Source: Saccharomycopsis phalli (lineage: Eukaryota > Ascomycota > Saccharomycetes > Ascoideales > Saccharomycopsidaceae). From it: 64,000 bases of DNA. Within the stretch, counting starts at the first letter, position 1; each line of letters opens with the position of its first letter. Made by a program: the position numbers and the translations under genes. Shown piece by piece: positions 21,138 through 29,450 of this stretch. The DNA lies in the NCBI GenBank assembly GCA_020342235.1, contig CP073214.1:744001-808000 (forward strand). Reading direction: 5' to 3'. The notes under the pieces are model-generated. The model saw only the letters and a list, made by a program, of their open reading frames with translations. It had not been told where the DNA came from and made no database searches.

Positions 21138-24056
21138 TGTGATCTAATGGGTATTTTATTTAAGGGTAAAGAGATAAACTCAACCAAAAAGAAAATCACA
21201 AGTGAAAGATATCAAAAAAGAACAAGAAAAATAATCGGACAATGTGGATATTTAAATGAAATATTGAGTGGAAATATTGAGCCAATCAGAGAGGTCCTGT
21301 ACATGGCTGCAAAACATAGGCGAGGTCATGCATGATATATTCCTAAAACATTCGGCCAGAATAAGAAAGGCCGAAAATTTCTAGGAAAGAAAAGAATGCA
21401 ATGACGAGGGCTAATTAATTCTCGCACATTTCCTTCCTCGAGAATATGGCACACCTACGGGCTTATTGTGCGGCTTTGGTAAAAAATAACTGTAAATAAG
21501 ATTTTATTGTGCGGGATTTGCTCGGTATTGTGGGAACATCGGATGTACATCTATCACCGTTGCTAAAAAATAACTCAAGTAGACAAGAAAATATCTCGAT
21601 CATGGGAAACATTGCAGCCAAACTGTCCCACCAAGGAAAGTGATGCAGGAGTGGCGACGGTTGTCTGGAGCCAAGTTGGTACAGGCTTATACGTATTTCA
21701 AAGGAAATGCAATTATTATGAGAGGCCGTCTTACTTAGCAACCAAGTTTGTAGCATATACATCCCTGTTAGACTGGGAGCTACTGTGGTTCACCTCGGTG
21801 CCTATCGGAACTATACTATTTCGTAATGTATTGACCTTAATTGGGAAAGCCGGGTGTCCCTTTCGATGTAGATTCCCCTATAAAAATTTACAGCTTGCTA
21901 AACGAGTTACTGTTCAAGAAGTTTTGAAAATGTTTAGCGTGAAATGCCTCGAGACGCTAGATTATCATTGCCAATCCTTCATCCCCGTTCCTTTCTTTTT
22001 TTTTTCCGCCTCGATATTTCACTGCAATTTTCTTTAGCCGTTTCTTTTATATCACGTGCTGACATGGTGCGTCGACGCAAGATTAAAGTTTAGCATAATC
22101 TGTCTGTTTATATTTTCTTTTCTAGGACCTATGGGAAAGGATGTTGTGTTTTGAGTACTTTAAATTTTAGGAGATTGTAAATAGTGCAGTACGTTCAAAA
22201 CATAAACAATAACATTGATAGGACAATATGGAATCCCTGAACCGGACCGACTTGTCTCAAAATGGTGACCCACCTCTATAACCTTAATTTGTCAACTAGT
22301 ATTACATCATGACCCGCGAAGTAGACAATCATAAATATATCTGTTGAAAATCAGCAGTCTGCTTAGACTACGTGAGGATTCCATATACTATCCAATTATT
22401 TACTCAGCTTGTCCGAATAGTGCTATTTTAGACAGTATGCACACTTGTTTCAAAGTACCATGGGGGGCTGGCTAGTGACCAAGAGTAGGATAAAGGACCT
22501 TTCTACACTATCCTAAGCAAACTGTGCCATTTTCTTTGTTATATCCGGACAAACCTCATTTTCCGTGGGCATGGGCTTACCCATTACTCCGATGCCGACA
22601 GTGCATACTAGTGCTTGAAATTGAATTCGGGCTTGTACCACAACTTGTTGAGATAATATCATCCCCGGATACAAGAACCTAGCATGCTTCTGTCCGTCTA
22701 ATTTTGCGGAGTACTGGAGTTCAATTGCAGGTATCGCCGTTTGTAGCAAAAGTGCGATATTTTTCGTTGTAAAGATTTTCGACGCGTGATTTGGTCACAC
22801 TGTATTGTTTCGGTTCGCATGGCATTTCCCTCGAAAAATTTTCGACTACTATGCTATACATATGAGCGATTTTTTGTACGAGGAAATCTTGCATTAGAGG
22901 TTGTCATTGGATAGCCCGGGTGTTATCTTACTCCTATCATGGCTGATTCCGCAATTACAGCCGAGTTACCATTAGCCCAGTTCCGAGCTTGTACGCTTCC
23001 GTCTGTGTGCCGGGGAAGTCTTTCTCCTATACTTCGCTTACGTCATTTCTTCGGGATGTTTGACTCTTTGGGATGCAGGAACGTTGTGATATCTTACACA
23101 TTAAATTCTCACTGTAATTACAATGTCGTAGTCAAGACCATTATTACCCACATCTTGACTATGTTACTGCCGCAGTATTACATAGGCTTCTATTATGTTA
23201 ACGGCGCAATCCGAGCTAACGAATAGCTAGCTTTACAAGACTTAATGACTAAATTTTATTTGAGCAAAGCCTCGAAGCTCCGAAAAAGAAATTACAAATT
23301 GAATCTTGTCTATTATTGTATCCATCTATTATTTTCCGGACATGCTTTATGCAGGCTTTTAACTATATTGAGCCTCTTCTACGAATATCATAGAAAGTAA
23401 TTCTAGTTCTGTAATAAAAATTATTATAGAGATATTACTGGCGACACTTTAATAACCGGAGTTGTTTCCCTGGTACAGGCCCTGATGTAAGTTTGTAAAA
23501 AATTTCAAATATCCACTTTGACCTACTCGGGAGAATTTGTCAATAGTATAAAGCTTACTTAAATTTATTCAAATTAATTTTTTTAACTACTTGATTTATT
23601 AATCCGATTATTGGGGCAGTTTGCTATGAAAGCGTTGTGCTCCGATTGGGTTTATTACATTTATACTTTATACAATCCCAGTTTAAAATGACTGCAAAGT
23701 AGTGATTTCCGAGAATAAAGAAACTTCCAAAAAAGCAGTAATGGAAAAATTAAATTTACTGACACTACTTGATTAATTACATTTTAGATGTCAAACAAAA
23801 GTGTCATACAAAAAGAAGTTTTCCAGGTTAATAGCCATACTCGGAGGTACGTCTGCAGGTGAAACTTTTCTATGCGTGTGCGTTGAGCGAAGAACAAAGC
23901 TCGAAATATGGTGCGGATTGCATGGGGCGCCATGCACTCAGGATACATATTTTCAACTCTATTAACGTCAAAGCAACAGATAAAGTTGTATATGGTTGGG
24001 CTATCAATTTACCGAAGCGTTACATATTCTAAACCTATAGATGTTATTTGAGACGC
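21138..24056. other. 2.9-kb gene-poor region between PMA1 and UTP15
   Basis: No frame here has both an ATG and protein-like content. The 95-codon frame at 22939-23226 and the short frames at 21612 and 22513 (both lacking a proper ATG at the named start) are not convincing. The first 300-500 bp must hold the PMA1 promoter. The rest is AT-rich without tRNA, snoRNA or repeat that I could recognise. A short hairpin, gcatgg-ggcg-ccatgc, lies near 23917-23932. A long PMA1 regulatory region, an unrecognised non-coding RNA, or a degenerated gene are all possible. Confidence 0.4.
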
Positions 24057-25556
24057 TCAGGCCGTCAACAACTGTAGCATACCTTCAATCTTGTTAGCCT
24101 CATTACTTTTCCGAATCTCAACATCGATCTTTCTTCTCAATACAACAAATAATTCTTCCAACAACAAGCTCTTTTCTATCAAATCACCATACTCCCTAAA
24201 GACAATCACCAAATAATCCACTAGTATATCTAAACATTTTATATCGTCCAAGTTTTTGATACTCCAGGACAAAAATGGCTCCAAGGTGGCATCGTGCCGA
24301 TTACGCAACACAATAGTGACTTTCCCTAGTTTTTTCAATTCCTCCAATATTGTCAATGTAATGTCCTTTGGCACGCCCTGCTGGAAAGCAAGATCAAAAG
24401 CCTCCGACCACTGGAACGAGTTGAGCAACTTTTCGAATTTCTGAGGCTTCTTGCTGTTTTTGTCCTTTTCTCCCACAATCCTATGCTCAAACTCACCATG
24501 ATACTCGGTTCCTCGGATGATTCTCCCATACGCACTGCTAATGTTGCTCTTTAATTCTCCCTTCTTTGGCGGCGCCTTACCCACTTTTTTACTACGGATC
24601 AGCAACAAACCCGAGGTAAGTCCCGTGACAAAGTGCTTAGAATCAGGCGAGACCCCACAACTAAGAACCCCGGAGCCAAACTTCCAACCAAACTTCACCT
24701 CCCAATTGATTTGTGAAATGTCATATATTTTCACATGTCCGTCAAGCGATCCAGCCAACAAGTTGTTATCGCCTGCCATACTCAAACAGCTCACGGTCTT
24801 GGTGAAGTTCGACAACTTTTTGGTAAGCTTATGGCTAGGAATGTCCCATGCCTTCACGTAGTTTGATCCACTTGTGACTAAACTATTCTGGCTGATGGAG
24901 ACTATGTCTTCCACAGGTGCATCGTGGTGGAACTCCATGATGCTGCTGTGACTTTTAACTCTACTATCAAAGACCCGGATAATTCCATCATAACAACCAG
25001 TGGCTATCAAATTATGCTGGTCCTTGACAAACGTGGCGCTTCTTATATAATCGCCGTGGTCGTTGAAATCCAACAATGCCTGATTTGTGCGGGTGATATC
25101 ATACAACTTTGCGGTCTTGTCGTCTGAGGCAACAAGCAACTGAGACAGCAAAGACGGATGGAATCTCGTCACATGGACCGGGTATTGTGACGCCTGAATT
25201 GTCACCAACACCGTCCGTGGATTAAAGGCATCAAACACCTGCACCAATCCACTGGAATCACCGGCTATAAGAAGCTTACCATCGTACCGGTACTCTCCGC
25301 TATACGCTGTTTCCTTAAATCGCAGAAATGTCTTGACTATCTGCCGGGTTTTGGAGGAGAAGACCTGTATTCGTGCCGAAGAAGTCACGGCGATATCATA
25401 CGGGGACACTGGGTTAAAGTGTATATGCGTGATGGCATTGTGTTCCTTCACCAACTGGGTGTTTCCAAATGACCGCCAGTACTTCTGCTCCGGTGTTCTG
25501 GTACTGGCTAGCACCGGATTTCGAATCACTTGCACCCGCTGTTTTGTAGATGACAT
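24057..25556 (-). CDS. UTP15: Utp15: WD40 subunit of the small-subunit processome
   Basis: A 499-residue protein with a seven-bladed WD40 propeller (roughly residues 30-330) and the conserved C-terminal UTP15 domain ending RIEGMLQLL-like (NKIEGMLQLLTA). Matching blocks include TPEQKYWR, LVKEHNAITHIHFNP, ASDDKTAKLYDI and LAGSLDGHVKIYD. Utp15 belongs to the t-UTP/UtpA complex, which binds the 5' external spacer of pre-rRNA and links its transcription to early processing in the nucleolus. A second in-frame ATG lies five codons upstream (25571); the one at 25556 gives the better N-terminus. It is divergent from AIP1 with only 100 bp between starts. Confidence 0.93.
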   Translation of the reverse strand: MSSTKQRVQVIRNPVLASTRTPEQKYWRSFGNTQLVKEHNAITHIHFNPVSPYDIAVTSSARIQVFSSKTRQIVKTFLRFKETAYSGEYRYDGKLLIAGDSSGLVQVFDAFNPRTVLVTIQASQYPVHVTRFHPSLLSQLLVASDDKTAKLYDITRTNQALLDFNDHGDYIRSATFVKDQHNLIATGCYDGIIRVFDSRVKSHSSIMEFHHDAPVEDIVSISQNSLVTSGSNYVKAWDIPSHKLTKKLSNFTKTVSCLSMAGDNNLLAGSLDGHVKIYDISQINWEVKFGWKFGSGVLSCGVSPDSKHFVTGLTSGLLLIRSKKVGKAPPKKGELKSNISSAYGRIIRGTEYHGEFEHRIVGEKDKNSKKPQKFEKLLNSFQWSEAFDLAFQQGVPKDITLTILEELKKLGKVTIVLRNRHDATLEPFLSWSIKNLDDIKCLDILVDYLVIVFREYGDLIEKSLLLEELFVVLRRKIDVEIRKSNEANKIEGMLQLLTA

Positions 25557-25656
25557 TGGTGAGATGAGCATGAAAAAAATTTACAATCAACCAGCACACG
25601 TAAACCACGTGACCAGTTGGTGATAGGCGCAAGCCCCTATATAGTAAAGTGCCTAC
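25557..25656. promoter_or_regulatory. 100-bp bidirectional promoter, UTP15 / AIP1
   Basis: The two start codons are 100 bp apart. The gap contains cacgtg at 25606-25611, the E-box bound by Cbf1-type factors, which in CUG-Ser yeasts are tied to ribosome-related genes. It also has tatatag at about 25638-25644, suited as the AIP1 TATA element. Which gene the E-box serves is inference. Confidence 0.45.
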
Positions 25657-27513
25657 ATGTCCATTACACACAGTGAGTAATTACCGGTTTGTAGCATTCA
25701 TCTAACAACAACAGGAGACACATGGGCGCCATTGCCGTCGACTACCCGCGCTACTCCAGTTCATCTTTCGTACGACGCGAAATCTGACCGGCTCGCTTAC
25801 CCTAGTGGTAAATCGATTTACCTTCGCTCAGTATCCCAACCACAAAAGGTGACTCAATTCAAGGCTCACAATGTGAATACCACAGTTGCAAAGTTTTCGC
25901 CGTCTGGATTTTATGTTGCCTCGGCTGACGAGAGCGGAAACGTAAAAGTTTGGGATGCCGTCGGCGAGGACAGCATCATCAAGGGGGAATTCCCAGTTAT
26001 TAGCGGCAGAATCAATGACGTCGCATGGGACTCGGACTCCAAGCGGATAATTGCCGTCGGAAATGGGAAGGAGCGGTTCGGACACTGCTTTACTTTCGAT
26101 TCAGGTAACACCGTGGGCGAAATCTCAGGCCATTCTGCGCAGATTTCTGCAGTAGCCATCAAGCCAACAAGACCTTTCCGGGCGGCCACTGTTTCTGATG
26201 ACGCAGGGCTTGTCTTTTTGTCGGCACCTCCTTACAAATTCATCTCGTCGGTGCGAAACCACCACACTAATTTCATCCGTGACGTGGCGTACTCTCCAGA
26301 TGGGAAGTACATTGTGAGTGTTGGTTCTGACAAGAAGATCGTGGTCTACGACGGTGCTAGTGGTGAATTCATCAAGGAAATTGCTGACAAAAATGGTGCT
26401 GCTCATGACGGTGGTATTTTCGGAGTCTCCTGGGTGTTGGGACAAGCTTCGCAATTTGTCACTTGTTCCACTGATGCCTCGGTGAAAGTCTGGGACATTG
26501 AGTCAGGCGAGGCATTGAACTCCTGGAAGTTGGACAGAGTATTGGAGAACCAGCAACTCGGGGTTGCTTCTACCAAGGAATACATCATTTCTTTGTCGTT
26601 CAATGGTGACTTGAACTATTTCCAAGTCGGCCACGCCGCCCCGGTAAAAGTCGTTAGAGGACACCAAAAGTCAATCACCGCTTTAACCGTTACTGGCAAG
26701 GAGTTGTTCTCGGGAAGCTACGACGGGCGAATCGCCCGGTGGGATTTAACCTCGAATGGTGAAGCAAAGTATATCGAAGGACTGGGACACACCAATCTTG
26801 TGACTGACTTGATAAGCCACAAGAATGTGGTGATTAGTGGTGGATGGGATGACGTCATAACCAAGATTGAGAACTTGAAGTTCGAGGACAGCCAGCTGAT
26901 CCAGTTGGAAGGCCAGCCGCTCAAATTGTCGGCCATCAACAGCGCCGGGTTGTACGGATTGGTTACTAACGACGGCCAGTTGCAAATTATTGACAGCAAT
27001 TCCAATAAGAAAGTGGTCAGTAAGAAACTTGACTTTGAAGCAGGCACCGTGGACGTTAGTGATGACATTGTGGTAGTTGGTGATGACCGGTCCTACAACG
27101 TCCATTTCTTGAGTATCAAGGACTTGAGCACAATAGCCGGTCACAGCCTCAAGGTAACTTACAAGCCAAGTTACATCAGCATCTCTCCGGATGCGAAGTA
27201 TGTCGCTGTGGGAGACACTTCTGGGAAGATTGTGTTGTATAACATAGCTGAAAAGGCAATACAGACTTCCAGGTGGGCATTCCACACTTCAAGAATAAGT
27301 TCTATAGCCTGGAGATCCGACAGCAAGTATGTGGTCTCCGGTAGTTTGGACACCAATATTATAATTTACAGTGTTGAGAGACCAATCAAGAACATAAAGA
27401 CATTGAACACACACAAGGACGGAGTAAACAGAGTCGTCTGGGTCGACGATAATACTATTGTCAGTGGCGGAAATGACTCTGCAATTAAGTTCTGGGATGT
27501 TAAATTGGCTTAG
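25657..27513 (+). CDS. AIP1: Aip1: actin-interacting protein 1, spliced
   Basis: Exons 25657-25672 and 25715-27513 encode 604 residues beginning MSITHRDTWAPLPSTTRATP. The unspliced frame starts only at a TTG; the ATG at 25722 is in another frame and soon stops. Splicing a 42-nt intron restores a start like that of other fungal Aip1 proteins, leading into the conserved PVHLSYD. The protein is a double seven-bladed WD40 propeller that works with cofilin to disassemble actin filaments in cortical patches. Typical repeats are VKFSPSGFYVASADESGNVKVWD-like near the start, and YISISPDAKYVAVGDTSGKI and VSGSLDTNIIIYSV near the end. Length matches the family (about 610). Confidence 0.93.
25673..25714 (+). 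other. 42-nt spliceosomal intron in AIP1
   Basis: The donor is gtgagt. The branch-like motif tctaac is followed by aacaacag, with the branch A 9 nt from the 3' end. The first exon is only 16 nt (five codons and one base). Retention stops translation at once (CAC AGT GAG TAA). Confidence 0.85.
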
Positions 27514-27599
27514 TAGTTAAACAGCTAAAATATATTCTTTTGCTTGAATAATTTCTAATGTAACTTGTTACTCTGTTAATCTGTAACATATTTTTTGTA

Positions 27600-28250
27600 A
27601 TGTGGTAGCTAGGATACGTTTTGATAAAATTGTAACTAGGATACGAGTGGGTGAAATAGCAAAAATAAATTTGTGTGACTATTCAAAGAAGATTCTGACT
27701 ATTTATACTTGGAAAAAGGAGAAATGTTTTCTTCGTAGTAAGAAATGGACTTGGCTAGACATTGCTTTTGTACAGGAGATTGGGCCAGAAAACAAGTTAG
27801 AAGAAAAGACAAGAAAATGAACAAATAAAAAAATCCAAAGAAGATCAAATAAGAAGTTCAAAGAAGAGCAAATAAGATGCTTTAAAAAGGATAAGAAGTT
27901 ATGAGAAAGACTATACTGTGGGAAGGGAATGGACTTGGTTAGGTCATTTCCTTTGGGCCAGGCACGACGTAACAAAAAATATTAGGGCAAACCTTCTTCT
28001 TCATTACAAGTCGCTTGAAAATTTCAAAAACAGTCTGACCTTGTATAGTTGGGAAAACAGGACTACCAATCTTGATATATACGAGCTGATTCCACAATTT
28101 TCATCTTTTATTATGTAGTATAGAAAGTCCAAAGGGAAATAGAAGGACTCAGGAGAATGCAATAACCAAGTACATAAAATGGTCTGAATGACGATAAGAA
28201 AGCTCACTAGTACATAGAGCAGTCAAGTATAAGAATTGGACAGGTAATAA
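27600..28250. repeat. Dispersed repeat copy related to the left-edge repeat
   Basis: The gene-free stretch after AIP1 holds a copy of the repeat seen at 280-960: core 27632-27719 and distal block 28172-28223. It also contains internal duplications: aatggacttgg...ttgtacagg at 27743 resembles aatggacttgg...gggccagg at 27928, and the tctgac...ttggaaaa tract occurs twice. The pattern of nested, diverged repeats fits an old element, possibly LTR remnants. No coding part is visible, and the family and ends are undetermined. Confidence 0.5.
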
Positions 28251-28437
28251 GCTGAAACAAAAGCCAGTGACTTGTACCAAGATGCAAAAACAGGCATGTA
28301 ACTTCATTACAGCCTGAAAACCTCACAGTATACGCTCATATCATGCCTCAAGACACGCATCGAATACTCTATCTGGTACTTCAAACAAACCACAGTATGC
28401 TCATTCTACCCCGAAAAGCGAATAATCTTTTTATGTT

Positions 28438-29289
28438 TCAAATTGGTGGCTGGACTCTCAGTAGCACATCCTCAACCACCAAGTCAGCATCCCATGCATG
28501 CATCATCAATTTTACCAACTCAACATCACTTCCCCAGTGCAAGCTTGCCTCGTCTTCATAGTCACAAAGTGTAATAATCAAGGGGAAAAATTTGCGTGCC
28601 GCCAACTTAACAATTACAGGGGTCACATACGAATACCCGTTAATTAACGCGATGCATTTCACCAACAACTCAAAGTCCTTAATAAACCTAGTAGGAACAC
28701 CCTCAGAAACAACTCGATGGTTCCTTATAAACACAATAATATCCAATATATATCGTCTAATTTCCGGAATCATTGTCACTTTCAGCACACGTTCCCGAAA
28801 CTCCATTATCTGATCCCTGCCAAATTCCTCACTGGTGTCCAAAGCCAGCTCAGAAAATTCCACCAACTGAGCATACCGGAACCAGAATTCATCCTGCAAA
28901 TAGCGGTATAAACACGCCTCATTTCCCTGTATTGATTCTATTATCGCCACTATTAGGAATATATTGTTGTCTTGTAACGCTTGTCTGGCCTTGATAAGCT
29001 CCAACAAGGCCACCTGGAACTTTTGTGAGGTTCTTTCTAATCCCCGGATGATAATAACCAATCTACTGCTCGGCAATCCCACATCCTCATTTAAGTTATT
29101 GACCAGGCTCTTGCTGTCACATACCAACACCTTGATCTCTGGCTCTTGGAATTGGAAAACTTTGCTATTAATGTGTATTAACTGCCTTTCGCAACTCACC
29201 ACATCGTTACTAGAGACAATAAGGTGCTTTCCGCCTATAAGACACAACCTCTCCGATGTGATTAAGTTACTATCCACCTTGGTATCCAT
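28438..29289 (-). CDS. MTC2: Mtc2-like protein (maintenance of telomere capping)
   Basis: A 283-residue protein that I match to yeast Mtc2. Shared signatures are RRYILDIIVFIRNHR, LHWGSDVELVKLMM and the extreme C-terminus VVEDVLLRVQPPI, which mirrors yeast VVKNVLSKVVPPV. The fold resembles the lid and sensor part of AAA/MoxR ATPases, without a clear Walker A motif. In Saccharomyces, loss of MTC2 is synthetically sick with cdc13-1; the biochemical role is unknown. The protein is shorter than the yeast one (about 349). It is divergent from the ZZ-domain gene across 161 bp. Confidence 0.75.
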   Translation of the reverse strand: MDTKVDSNLITSERLCLIGGKHLIVSSNDVVSCERQLIHINSKVFQFQEPEIKVLVCDSKSLVNNLNEDVGLPSSRLVIIIRGLERTSQKFQVALLELIKARQALQDNNIFLIVAIIESIQGNEACLYRYLQDEFWFRYAQLVEFSELALDTSEEFGRDQIMEFRERVLKVTMIPEIRRYILDIIVFIRNHRVVSEGVPTRFIKDFELLVKCIALINGYSYVTPVIVKLAARKFFPLIITLCDYEDEASLHWGSDVELVKLMMHAWDADLVVEDVLLRVQPPI

Positions 29290-29450
29290 CCTGTAAATTT
29301 CCAGATTGCCGGTTCTTTTCTATAGGTCCTGCACTGGCTTACATTCCCCCACTTCCCTGTACATATTTGGTCATCTCAAGGGTGGCGCTCAAAGGAAAAA
29401 AGTATATAAGCAGCCAAGTCTCCACAGTGTCGTTCCTGATCAGCCCAAGC

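Noticed and set aside
21612-22037. 141-codon frame upstream of PMA1
   Set aside because: It begins at a TTG and the first ATG is near its end; composition is not protein-like.
21138-24056. Centromere
   Set aside because: Gene-free AT-rich sequence alone is not enough; no inverted repeats or other centromere mark was seen.
25561-25582. PAC (gatgag) and RRPE-like (aaaaaattt) motifs next to the UTP15 start
   Set aside because: They lie within 5-25 bp of the start codon, too close to act as normal promoter elements.
25722-25724. ATG at 25722 as AIP1 start
   Set aside because: It is out of frame with AIP1 and stops after a few codons; the spliced start at 25657 explains the N-terminus.
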